Translations under genes and position numbers: made by a program
Shown: positions 45,575-53,944 of the stretch, piece by piece
Numbering within the stretch: position 1 is the stretch's first letter
How the letters are laid out: every line of letters starts with the position of its first letter
NCBI RefSeq assembly: GCF_003569745.1
Contig: NZ_AP018498.1
Location: 1,116,001-1,180,000 of the forward strand
Reading direction: 5' to 3'
Length of the DNA: 64,000 nt
DNA from: Altererythrobacter sp. B11
GTDB lineage: Bacteria > Pseudomonadota > Alphaproteobacteria > Sphingomonadales > Sphingomonadaceae
The notes under the pieces: model-generated
What the model saw: the letters and a program-made list of their open reading frames with translations, nothing else
Told to the model about the DNA's origin: nothing
Databases searched by the model: none

Positions 45575-45598
45575 CAGGGGCGCCGCTTGGCGTCCCTG
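45575..45598. terminator. Hairpin between ribH and sulP (convergent genes)
   Basis: Stem CAGGGGCGCC/GGCGTCCCTG (one G-T pair) with loop GCTT, 12 bases after the ribH stop and 10 bases from the sulP stop on the other strand. It probably terminates both convergent transcripts. Confidence 0.7.
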
Positions 45599-45607
45599 CT
45601 GTGCGCT

Positions 45608-47101
45608 TTAGTGCGGCACGGCGCCCAGCTCGAAGCCGGTCTTGTCGTGCAGCGCGAAGCGATCGACCAGGTCGGCGCTGGCCCTGTTGTAACCGATCAC
45701 TTCCATCGGGCAGCCATCGCGGCGCAGCCGGGCGACGACCTTGTCGAGCGCGGCGACGGCGGAGATATCCCAGAAGTGGGCGGCTGATACGTCGATGGTG
45801 ACGCGCTGCCCCGCCTCAGGAGCGAAGGCGCGGGTGAAGCGGTCCACGGAGGCGAAGAAGATTTCTCCGCGGACGCGATAGGTCACCGGCCCGTCCCCAC
45901 TAATCGGCTCGCGTTCCACAGCGAACATGCGGCGGACCTTCCCTGTGAAGAAAATGCCGGACAGCAGCACCCCGGCGAGAACGCCCTGCGCCAGATCGTG
46001 CGTTGCCACCACCACCGCGACGGTGACCAGCATCACCACAGATGAGGTGGGTGGATGGCGGCGAAGGTTGGGGATCGAATTCCAGCTGAAGGTACCGATC
46101 GAAACCATGATCATCACGGCGACCAGCGCCGGCATGGGAATGCGCCCCACCAGCGGCCCCAGCACTGTCAGCAGGAACATCAGGAACGCGCCGGCGGTGA
46201 AGGTGGAGAGCCGCTTTCGCCCGCCCGAGGTGACGTTGATGACCGACTGGCCGATCATGGCGCAGCCGCCCATGCCGCCGACCAGCGCCGCGGCGATGTT
46301 GGCACCGCCCTGACCTGCGCATTCGCGGCGCTTGTCGCTTTCGGTGTCGGTCATGTCATCGACGATCTGCGCAGTCATCATCGATTCCAGCAGCCCCACC
46401 GCGGCCATGGTCAGCGAAAAGGGAAGGATGATCCGCAGCATTTCCAGCGTGAAGGGCACCTGCGGAAGGGCTAAGGAGGGCAAGCCTTCGGGCAAGCGCC
46501 CCATGTCGCCCACGGTGCGCACCGGCAGGTCGAGAGCAATGCTTAGCCCGGCGAGCACAACGATCGCCACCAGTGGGGACGGCACGGCTCGGGTAAGGCG
46601 AGGCAACAGGTAGATGATTGCGAGCCCCGCTGCGACCATCCCATAGGTGTGCCACGTCACCCCCGAGAGCTGAGGGATCTGGGCGAGGAAGATGAGTATC
46701 GCGAGTGCGTTCACGAAGCCGGTGATGACCGACCGGGAAACGAACTGCATCAGCAGGTCAAGCCGCAGGAACCCTGCAACGATCTGGATTATCCCCATCA
46801 GGATCGTGGCGGCGAACAGGTACTCGACGCCGTGTTCGCGAACGAGCGGAGCCACCACCACGGCAACAGCTGCGGTCGCGGCCGAAATCATTCCCGGCCG
46901 CCCACCCAGCAGCGAAATGACGATTGCAATCGCGACGGAGGCATAGAGCCCCACGCTGGGATCCACGCCGGAGATGATCGAGAAGCCGATGGCTTCGGGG
47001 ATGAGCGCCAAGGCTACGACGACGCCGGCGAGAATATCGCGGCGCGCTTCGCCAGCGTCGGCGGCCCATTCGGCGCCGAATCGGGACAGGATTTTGTTCA
47101 T
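45608..47101 (-). CDS. SulP-family anion (sulfate/bicarbonate) transporter with STAS domain
   Basis: 497 residues. The SulP core begins DILAGVVVALALIPEAIGFS, followed by SVGLYASVAIAIVISLLGG, VSRSVITGFVNALAILIFLA and PSPLVAIVVLAGLSIAL; the NTD tail has the C-terminal STAS domain (about 390-490; RVTIDVSAAHFWDISAVAAL). It is probably a sulfate importer in the inner membrane, though related proteins carry bicarbonate. The gene is downstream of a sulfatase cluster on the same strand, so it may take up freed sulfate. A tiny upstream ORF overlaps its ATG, and a structured leader precedes that. Confidence 0.9.
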   Translation of the reverse strand: MNKILSRFGAEWAADAGEARRDILAGVVVALALIPEAIGFSIISGVDPSVGLYASVAIAIVISLLGGRPGMISAATAAVAVVVAPLVREHGVEYLFAATILMGIIQIVAGFLRLDLLMQFVSRSVITGFVNALAILIFLAQIPQLSGVTWHTYGMVAAGLAIIYLLPRLTRAVPSPLVAIVVLAGLSIALDLPVRTVGDMGRLPEGLPSLALPQVPFTLEMLRIILPFSLTMAAVGLLESMMTAQIVDDMTDTESDKRRECAGQGGANIAAALVGGMGGCAMIGQSVINVTSGGRKRLSTFTAGAFLMFLLTVLGPLVGRIPMPALVAVMIMVSIGTFSWNSIPNLRRHPPTSSVVMLVTVAVVVATHDLAQGVLAGVLLSGIFFTGKVRRMFAVEREPISGDGPVTYRVRGEIFFASVDRFTRAFAPEAGQRVTIDVSAAHFWDISAVAALDKVVARLRRDGCPMEVIGYNRASADLVDRFALHDKTGFELGAVPH

Positions 47102-47160
47102 TCAACAGTCTTGCGCACAGCACATGCCGATGCCCGGAACGGGTGTTGCTTTGATGGCAT
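47098..47160 (-). CDS. Twenty-residue upstream ORF coupled to sulP
   Basis: Reads MPSKQHPFRASACAVRKTVE; its TGA overlaps the sulP ATG (ATGA). GGGGAAA lies 6-9 bases before the ATG and is partly inside the 3' stem of the leader hairpin at 47171-47191. sulP itself has no good ribosome site, so the small ORF may drive its translation. Real translation is inferred, not shown. Confidence 0.45.
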   Translation of the reverse strand: MPSKQHPFRASACAVRKTVE

Positions 47161-47165
47161 GTGGA

Positions 47166-47244
47166 GTTTCCCCGGCGGATCGGCGGCCGGGATAGCCACC
47201 CGGATTTGCACCGGGTCCTTGCGAATGCGGCGCTGATAGCCGCA
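47166..47244 (-). promoter_or_regulatory. Structured leader RNA candidate upstream of sulP
   Basis: On the minus strand three hairpins follow each other: TGCGGC-loop-GCCGCA (47226-47244), ACCCGG-loop-CCGGGT (47198-47216) and CCCGGC-loop-GCCGGG (47171-47191). The sequence GGCTATC occurs twice. The last stem touches the ribosome site of the 20-residue ORF. A motif called sul1 is described upstream of sulfate transporters in Alphaproteobacteria; I could not compare sequences, so identity is only possible. Confidence 0.5.
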
Positions 47245-47474
47245 ACCGCTACGCCAAGGCAAGGCCGGCGCGGGGCGCGAGCGAGGCAACGCTTGTCAGC
47301 AATGCGTCCTTCCCCGTCCGGAGGCGAAGATGGGGAAGGGTTAGACCAGCCAGACCGAAGAACGACGGACGAACGTAAAAACGATCGGCGAAAATCGGAT
47401 CGCATAGGCAAGGCTGCAGAAAGGGGGATCCGTGCGCACGAGAGATTGATATTCACTCTTCCTGCGTCCGTCGA

Positions 47475-48081
47475 TTAGACCGGCAGCGCAGGGAGCCGAT
47501 CACGCGGCGGCGCCAGATACGATAGCTGCGGCGCTCGACTCCGCCACACCCTTGAGGCCCCATCGCTTAACCGATGCCAAACTCTCATCGCAGGAAAAGT
47601 TCTGGGATCGCATGTCGCGGCGAAAGCTCCGGCTGTTTCTTTCTCCGATATGGGGAATTCCTCCAACGGATCTGCCGTAACATCGTAATATTTGCAGACG
47701 GCGCCTTCGCCTTCCGCTTTGATGTTCAGCAGCTTGTACCTTTCATTTCGTAACGCGATCTGGCGTTCGTGATTCTTCAGCGGAATCACCGTTTCGCAAA
47801 TGATGACGCCGGTCTGTGGATCCCGGGTTCTGGCCTCACCGTCCTTCAGGACGGGCAGAAGCGATACGGAATCCAGTGCAACCATCTGTCCGTCGCTGTT
47901 TGGCACCTGCGCGGGTTTCTCCACCTTCGCGAGATCCAGGATGGTGGCGTGGGACGTCCACAACGTGGGTGACGGCATCGGTATAGCCCGGCGTGATGCC
48001 GGGGCCTGTCACAAGCATGGGAACGCGGACGCCACTTCCATAACCGGTGCCTTTGGCGCGGCCCTCGGCGGTAAGATACGA
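47475..48081 (-). pseudogene. Remnant of a sulfatase gene (C-terminal part, frameshifted)
   Basis: The translation from 48081 shows sulfatase-like sequence SYLTAEGRAKGTGYGSGVRV, then VPMLVTGPGITPGY and THVVDV; near 47960 the reading frame shifts and continues as HATILDLAKVEKPAQV, ALDSVSLLPVLKDG, ALRNERYKLLNIK and YYDVTADPLEEF. These are the usual sulfatase C-terminal elements. The N-terminal two thirds, including the catalytic Cys box, are missing. It sits just past the intact sulfatase and reads the same way. The 230 bases from 47245 to 47474 hold nothing I can support. Confidence 0.75.
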
Positions 48082-48144
48082 GAGTGACCGACGAGGTGTC
48101 GCCGGGCGGGCCCTGGTGCAGGCCCACTCCGGCGTACGCCTCGA

Positions 48145-50445
48145 TTATCGGGGTAATTTCTCGAAAACCACGCGGTCGATTGCGAGTTCGGACATGGCCG
48201 GTTCGGCCATATCTTTGAGTAGCGTACGCACGTTGTAGCGCCCGATCACCCCGGATCCGCGGAGCGGATAGTACACCGCGACATCTGCCGACTGCGCCAC
48301 CTTACCGTCCACGATCATCGAAATCTTCGCCGCTCGTGGCCCGATGTCCGGCGCTGCCGCCACCGAAATGGCGATCTCATGCTGCCCCACCGAGAGCTGC
48401 CCGCCCTCCAGGCGAACACGCTCTGCCTCGCGTCCGCTGGGGTTGTACAGGTAGGAAGGGCGTCCATCGCGGATGATCAGCCCGCCACCACCGGCTTCGT
48501 CACCGATGATGACCACTGGACCTGCAGCATTACTGCTGGCGGTGGTGAGCGAAGCCCGCATCGACCACCCGGAACCGAGGCCCGGGAAATTCCCCTGGGG
48601 GTAACGGGCGGGTCCCGGATAATAGGTGAACTGATCGCGTCCGTCGACGAGCGATGGCCGCTTGCCGGCGCCCACGCGGCCAATCAGGTCAGCCTGTATG
48701 GGATAGACGTGATACCGCTTCGCAGCCTCTGCGAACCCTTGCTGCAGTTCCGCGAGCTTCGCAGGATTTTGAGCGGCCAGATTGCGAGACTGGGAATAGT
48801 CCTGCGACAGGTTGTACAGTTCCCACTCGAATTTCGAGGGATCGAGCGGGGTGGTCGACCTGTCGAACGGCGCGCGCGGCGGGGTCGTCGATGCAATCCA
48901 GCCATCCTTGTAATAGGACCGGTTGCCCAGCATCTCGAAATACTGCTCCCGCCGGGTGGAAGGGGCGGCGGCATTGGCGAAGCTGTAGACCATGCTGACG
49001 CCGTCAATTGGCTGCTGCTTCACGCCGTCGACCTCAGTCGGCGGGGTTACGCCCGCCGCTTCGTAGATGGTCGGCGCGATGTCGATCACATGGTGAAACT
49101 GGCTGCGCACTTGCCCGGTGGCCTTGATGCGTTGGGGCCAGCTGATCACCAACCCATCGCGCAAGCCGCCGAGGTGGGAAGCGATTTGCTTCCCCCACTG
49201 GAAGGGTGCGTTCTGCGCCCATGCCCATGCGGCGTTATAGTTCGAGTAGCTGTGGGGCGTGCCGTTCTCGCTCCATGTCTCGATCAGTTCTTCTTCCGAA
49301 GGCTCGATCCCGATCAGGCTCTGCAATTCCTGAACCGCGCCCCGCCGGCTGTCCATGCTGGCGCCGTTGTCGCCCTGCAGATAGATGATCATCGTGTTGT
49401 CGAGCTGGCCGTTCGCCTCCAGCTCGTCGATCACGCGGCCCAGCTGATAGTCGAAATAGGCCAGCTGAGCGGCCGCGACTTCCATCTGGTGTGCATAGGT
49501 CCGCTTTGCTTCCGGGCTGAGACTGTCCCAGGCGGGCAAGGCATCGGGCCGCGGGGTCAGCACCGCATTGGCAGGGATGATGCCAGCTTTCTTCTGCCGG
49601 GCGAAGATCTGCTGGCGCAGCTCGTCCCAGCCCATGTCGAAGCTGCCTTTGAAACGGGCAATCCATTCGGTTGGCGCCTGATGGGGCGAATGCATGGTCC
49701 CGGGCGACACATAGACGAAGAACGGATTATCCGGCTTCTGGCTCCACTTCACGTGCAGCCAGTCGAGCACGTGATTGGTCATGTCCTTGTCGAAAATGTA
49801 GTCGCCGGAGGCGGGCGGTTCTATCGCATTGCGATTTTCAATCAGTTCAGGGCGAAACTGGTCGCTGGCGGCTGCATTGAAGCCATAGAAGTAATCGAAA
49901 CCCCATCCGTTCGGCCAGCGATCGAAAGGCCCCATCGGTCCGGTTTCCCACACCGGGGTGTTGTGGTTCTTCCCGAAGAATGCGGTATCATAGCCGTTAT
50001 CGTGAAGAACGCGGGCTATCGTTGCGGCGCTCTTCGGGATGACGGAAGTGTAGCCCGGTTCATCGATGGCGACATTGGTGATCGCACCGGTGGCAACCGC
50101 GTGGGAATTCCGGCCGGTGAGCAGGGCAGCCCGGCTCGGAGAACACATCGCCGTCGTGTGGAACTCGTTGTACTTGAGGCCGCGTTTCGCGAGTGCGTCG
50201 AAGGTTGGGGTGGGGATCGGCCCGCCGAAGGTGCTGGCCGATCCGAAGCCGACGTCGTCCGTCATGATCAGCAGCACGTTCGGCGCGCCCTTCGGGGCGC
50301 GCTTTGGCTCTTCGAAATAGCGCCAATGGGGTGCTTCGTCGCGGGTGGTGCCATCCTTGGCCACGGCCATGCCTGCGTGAGCCACGACAAGTGAAAGTGC
50401 GGTAGAACCGGCGATACGGGCAATTCGTGACTTCAGGGGCATCAT
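48145..50445 (-). CDS. Exported type-I sulfatase (arylsulfatase family)
   Basis: 766 residues with a signal peptide (STALSLVVAHAGMAVA). Metal site NVLLIMTDDVGFGS; the modification box MCSPSRAALLTGRN with Cys101, which formylglycine-generating enzyme would convert; then GFFGKNHN-like AFFGKNHNTPVWE and LQGDNGASMDSRRG. Its C-terminus (after 600) is a beta-rich extension. It hydrolyses sulfate esters, probably in the periplasm. The enzyme that activates it is encoded directly upstream in the same direction (50480), and a TonB receptor lies before that, which supports a scavenging pathway. Start could be ATG 50445 or 50442. Confidence 0.93.
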   Translation of the reverse strand: MMPLKSRIARIAGSTALSLVVAHAGMAVAKDGTTRDEAPHWRYFEEPKRAPKGAPNVLLIMTDDVGFGSASTFGGPIPTPTFDALAKRGLKYNEFHTTAMCSPSRAALLTGRNSHAVATGAITNVAIDEPGYTSVIPKSAATIARVLHDNGYDTAFFGKNHNTPVWETGPMGPFDRWPNGWGFDYFYGFNAAASDQFRPELIENRNAIEPPASGDYIFDKDMTNHVLDWLHVKWSQKPDNPFFVYVSPGTMHSPHQAPTEWIARFKGSFDMGWDELRQQIFARQKKAGIIPANAVLTPRPDALPAWDSLSPEAKRTYAHQMEVAAAQLAYFDYQLGRVIDELEANGQLDNTMIIYLQGDNGASMDSRRGAVQELQSLIGIEPSEEELIETWSENGTPHSYSNYNAAWAWAQNAPFQWGKQIASHLGGLRDGLVISWPQRIKATGQVRSQFHHVIDIAPTIYEAAGVTPPTEVDGVKQQPIDGVSMVYSFANAAAPSTRREQYFEMLGNRSYYKDGWIASTTPPRAPFDRSTTPLDPSKFEWELYNLSQDYSQSRNLAAQNPAKLAELQQGFAEAAKRYHVYPIQADLIGRVGAGKRPSLVDGRDQFTYYPGPARYPQGNFPGLGSGWSMRASLTTASSNAAGPVVIIGDEAGGGGLIIRDGRPSYLYNPSGREAERVRLEGGQLSVGQHEIAISVAAAPDIGPRAAKISMIVDGKVAQSADVAVYYPLRGSGVIGRYNVRTLLKDMAEPAMSELAIDRVVFEKLPR

Positions 50446-50479
50446 CTCTGTCTCTCGTTCTTGTCACCTGGCCATTTCG

Positions 50480-51385
50480 CTAAGCATCACGTGCGCAGCG
50501 AAAACCGATGTGGCTGGTGGAGGTGTCTATCGTCTGCGGGTAGCGGCTGGCTGGTCGATAGCGGCGGCAGTAGTTTTCAGCGCACAGGTGGGATCCACCT
50601 TTCAGTACCTTGCGCGGAAAGCCGGTCGTGCCGTTTTCATAGCTTCGGTCCCGTTCGCCGCCGCGCGGATTTTCAGGCACACAACACCCGGGGCCCGTGG
50701 CGACCGCTGCGCCTTCGGCATACCAGTCCGAAGTCCATTCCCACACATTCCCGATCATATCGTAGAGGCCGAAGGGGTTGGCCGGATATGTTCCGATCGG
50801 GGAGGTGCGCAGGTATCCGTCTTCCAGGCTGTTTTGCCAGGGGAACGAACCCTGCCAGAAATTGGCGAGCATCTTGCCGCCGGGGGTCAGTTCTTCTCCC
50901 CATGCATAAGCTGTTCCCTCAAGGCCGCCTCTGGCCGCGCGTTCCCACTCTGCTTCGGTAGGGAGGCGCTTGCCGGCCCATTCGGCGTATTGGCTGGCAT
51001 CTTCATGAGAGACATGAACCACCGGATGGTCGGCCAACCCCTCTATATCGCTGTCCGGACCATAGGGGTGCTTCCACGAGGCGCCGGCCTCGAGCCGCCA
51101 CCATGCAAACGGATTATGCAATGGAACGGGCTGCTGAGGCGGCACGAAGAGCGATGAAGCTGGTCGCAGAAGCGATGGGTCCGCATCAGGATAGTCTTCC
51201 AGCTTAGGTGCCGTTTCAGCAGTCGTCACATACCCGGTGTCCGCGACAAAGGCTGCAAATTCAGCATTGGTGACCGGGTGAGTATCCAACCAGAACGAAC
51301 TGACTTTCACTTTTCTCGCCGGAGCTTCCTCCGGATAGTGATTGTCGGAGCCCATCGTAAATATTCCGCCGGGTATCAACTGCAT
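50480..51385 (-). CDS. Formylglycine-generating enzyme (SUMF1-type)
   Basis: 301 residues, C-type-lectin-like FGE fold: IPGGIFTMGSDNHYPEEAP, SSFWLDTHPVTNAEFAAFV, VSHEDASQYAEWAGKRLPTE, MIGNVWEWTSDWY. The catalytic Cys pair is in SHLCAENYCRRYRP (Cys268 and Cys273). It oxidises the Cys of the CxPSR box to formylglycine using oxygen. No signal peptide, so it acts before export, which raises the question of how the neighbouring sulfatase (with a Sec-like signal) is modified; sulfatase activation usually precedes Tat or Sec export. SD GAGG precedes ATG 51385. Confidence 0.93.
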   Translation of the reverse strand: MQLIPGGIFTMGSDNHYPEEAPARKVKVSSFWLDTHPVTNAEFAAFVADTGYVTTAETAPKLEDYPDADPSLLRPASSLFVPPQQPVPLHNPFAWWRLEAGASWKHPYGPDSDIEGLADHPVVHVSHEDASQYAEWAGKRLPTEAEWERAARGGLEGTAYAWGEELTPGGKMLANFWQGSFPWQNSLEDGYLRTSPIGTYPANPFGLYDMIGNVWEWTSDWYAEGAAVATGPGCCVPENPRGGERDRSYENGTTGFPRKVLKGGSHLCAENYCRRYRPASRYPQTIDTSTSHIGFRCARDA

Positions 51386-51443
51386 GAAAATATCCTCAGG
51401 TGATCCTGCCGCCCGGAGGGAGGGCCGGGCGGCAGGAAGGGGG

Positions 51444-53804
51444 TCAGAACGCCCGCCGCACCGTGAGCGACCATTCCCGAGGAGCGCCAGGAGTGCCGAT
51501 AACCAGCCCGATCGGGAGGCGGGTCTTATTCTGGTAATAGAATTTGTCGGTCAGGTTCGTGACCGCAAGCGAGACCGTCCAGTCCTCATCATAGGATCGC
51601 CAGGTCACCCGGCCGTTGAGCATCGTATATGCCGGCACCAGCGAGGCCGGATTGTTGTCGGCGTTCGTAAAGAACGAAGACTGGTATGCCATGTCGATAC
51701 GCGGCGTCAGCGTGCCCGCCCGCCCGATCAGGAAATCGTATTGCGCACCGGCACTTACCTTCCATTCGGTGACGAACGGCGCGATGGAGTCGATCGTCAC
51801 CCCTGCGATCGTGGCACCTTCCGCGCCCAGCCGGGTCAACTGGAAGTCGAGATAGCTGACGCTCCCGTCGATCGAGAGGTGGTCGATCGGCTTCGCAGTG
51901 AGTTCGGCCTCGAATCCCTTGAAGCGTGCGTCTCCCGCATTGGTCGGCGTTGCATTCTGCGGCGTGAGGACGACCCCGTTGACTACTGTCGGCGCAGTGT
52001 TGGAGAATATGATATCCTTGTAATTGTTGATGAAGGCTGAGGCGTTCAATCTCACTGCCCGGCCAAACAGATCGCTCTTGAACCCAACCTCATAGGCATC
52101 GAGCGATTCCGGTTGGAACGGAACGACCTGCTCGATCACGAAGGGGCGGGGGTTGACGCCGCCACCGCGGAAGCCCGTGGAGAATTGCGCATAGACCATC
52201 AGATCGTCGGTCAGGCGATAGTCGATATTGGCCCGATAATCCCATCGTTTGCCGCGGAAATTGCCTTCCGCACCATCAATCAGTCGCTGAGCGGTATAGC
52301 TTGTCTCGCTCGGATCAAACGGGTTCAGGCGGCGGAAGCGGTAATCCTTCCTGTCGTCGGTGTAGCGTATCCCGCCCGTCAGATTGAGCCGATCGGTGAC
52401 ATGCACTGTGGCATGCGCGAAACCAGATATGCTGCGCGCCGGGATGGTATCGTCGGAATAAAATACCGAAGAGAACGCAGCGCCCGGGGCAATGATGCTG
52501 CCGCCCTCGATGTAGCTGGTAGCCTTGTAGTAGAAACCGCCCACCGTCCATTCGAGCAGGTCTGACAGGCTAGTGCCGTTCAGGCGGACTTCCTGCGTGA
52601 ACTGATGATGGCGGTTGGTGGTGTTCCCGGTGTTGATGCCGAAGGGCGTGGTGTCGAAGTCCGTGCCATAGCGCCCAGAAATGCTCTGGTAGGAGGTGAT
52701 GGACTTGAGGGCGAGGTCCGGCCCCAGATTCCAGTCGACCGTACCAGACGCTTCCCAGGTGCGCAGGCGGGTGTTCGGTTGCCATACGACAGTGTCATGC
52801 GTGCCGCCGGCATCGGTGAAGGCCGGCGTCGTGTAAGTCGCGTAGTTGGAGTAATCCTCAGCTCCCGTGATGAAGACGCTGCGGTCCGGAACGCCCGGCG
52901 TGAGCACGGGCGATACGGAGATGGCCAGCAACTTCGTCGCGCTGGGTTCAGAATCGTCCACCAATCGGCTGGCCGCCAAGTTGACCTCGATGTCATCGGT
53001 GGCGATCCACCGCAGGGCGATACGCCCGGCGGTGTATTTGGTGCCGCCTTCATGACCAATCACGCAATCCTTGCCGGCCGCTGCAGAGCGCGGGAACACA
53101 CCGTTGTTCGGATTGACGCAGCCAAAATCCAGCCGGTCGAGATAGCCTTCCTTGCTCCGCGTTGCGCCCGACACGCGCACATACACCTTGTCCGGTACGA
53201 TGCTGAAGTCGGCTGCTCCGCGAAAATCGAGCCGGTCGAAGCTCCCCGTCGTCGCTTCGATGAAGCCGCCTTCACCTGACGGCTTCTTGGTGAACAGCTT
53301 CACCGCACCGCCGATCGAGTTCTTGCCGGCCAGGGTGCCCTGCGGGCCGCGGAGAATTTCGACCCGCTCAAGATCGAGCAGATCGAGCTGAGACCCAAAC
53401 ACAGTGCCATGATACACGTCATCGACATAGAGGCCGACGCCCGGCTCATAAGCGAAATTGGTATCCGCTTGACCGACACCGCGAACATAGATCGCCGCGC
53501 CGGGGCCGAAGGCCGATGTCGTAGGTTTCAGGACGACGTTGGGGGCGCTGTTGGTTAGATCGGTTACCGTGGTGTAGCTGCGCGCCTCCATCATGGCGCT
53601 ATCCATCGCCGTGATTGCGATCGGCGTATCCTGAAGGCGCTGGGACCGAAACTGGGCCGTCACAACGATATCGTTGACGCCCGAAGTTGCATCGTCTGCC
53701 GAAGTCTCCACCGGCGCCTGTTCCTGCGCGATGGCAGGCGTGACGGCGGATACGGCGATTGCAGCGACGCTGGCGCGCACAAGCAGAGTCTGGAACGTGA
53801 TCAC
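51444..53804 (-). CDS. TonB-dependent receptor of the sulfatase cluster
   Basis: 786 residues. Signal peptide ends AVTPAIA; TonB-box-like NDIVVTAQFRSQ; plug with DTPIAITAMDSAMM, GAAIYVRGVGQADTNF and VEILRGPQGTLAGKNSIGG; barrel ends WSLTVRRAF. This layout (IVVTAQ, GPQGTLAGKN) is that of the sphingomonad/Erythrobacter receptor class for steroids, aromatics or siderophores. Its location upstream of FGE and sulfatase suggests a sulfated ligand. The divergent LysR gene at 53945 may regulate it. Confidence 0.9.
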   Translation of the reverse strand: MITFQTLLVRASVAAIAVSAVTPAIAQEQAPVETSADDATSGVNDIVVTAQFRSQRLQDTPIAITAMDSAMMEARSYTTVTDLTNSAPNVVLKPTTSAFGPGAAIYVRGVGQADTNFAYEPGVGLYVDDVYHGTVFGSQLDLLDLERVEILRGPQGTLAGKNSIGGAVKLFTKKPSGEGGFIEATTGSFDRLDFRGAADFSIVPDKVYVRVSGATRSKEGYLDRLDFGCVNPNNGVFPRSAAAGKDCVIGHEGGTKYTAGRIALRWIATDDIEVNLAASRLVDDSEPSATKLLAISVSPVLTPGVPDRSVFITGAEDYSNYATYTTPAFTDAGGTHDTVVWQPNTRLRTWEASGTVDWNLGPDLALKSITSYQSISGRYGTDFDTTPFGINTGNTTNRHHQFTQEVRLNGTSLSDLLEWTVGGFYYKATSYIEGGSIIAPGAAFSSVFYSDDTIPARSISGFAHATVHVTDRLNLTGGIRYTDDRKDYRFRRLNPFDPSETSYTAQRLIDGAEGNFRGKRWDYRANIDYRLTDDLMVYAQFSTGFRGGGVNPRPFVIEQVVPFQPESLDAYEVGFKSDLFGRAVRLNASAFINNYKDIIFSNTAPTVVNGVVLTPQNATPTNAGDARFKGFEAELTAKPIDHLSIDGSVSYLDFQLTRLGAEGATIAGVTIDSIAPFVTEWKVSAGAQYDFLIGRAGTLTPRIDMAYQSSFFTNADNNPASLVPAYTMLNGRVTWRSYDEDWTVSLAVTNLTDKFYYQNKTRLPIGLVIGTPGAPREWSLTVRRAF

Positions 53805-53901
53805 GAAATCTCCCCCATGTATTGATCTCCGCCTTGCATATGTGTGGCGGTTTGATCGTCAGTTCGGGACAAATCGCTTGTGAAGCAATGTACTAAAGCA
53901 C

Positions 53902-53914
53902 TATCACGGTGATA
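53902..53914. promoter_or_regulatory. Palindrome in the LysR/TonB divergent region
   Basis: TATCAC-G-GTGATA is a perfect 6-bp inverted repeat, 98 bases from the TonB receptor start and 31 bases before the LysR start. It could be an operator. It has the dyad symmetry but not the T-N11-A spacing typical for LysR sites. Confidence 0.35.
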
Positions 53915-53944
53915 ACCAAAAGGCTGTCAGCGGGGAGTAGAGGC

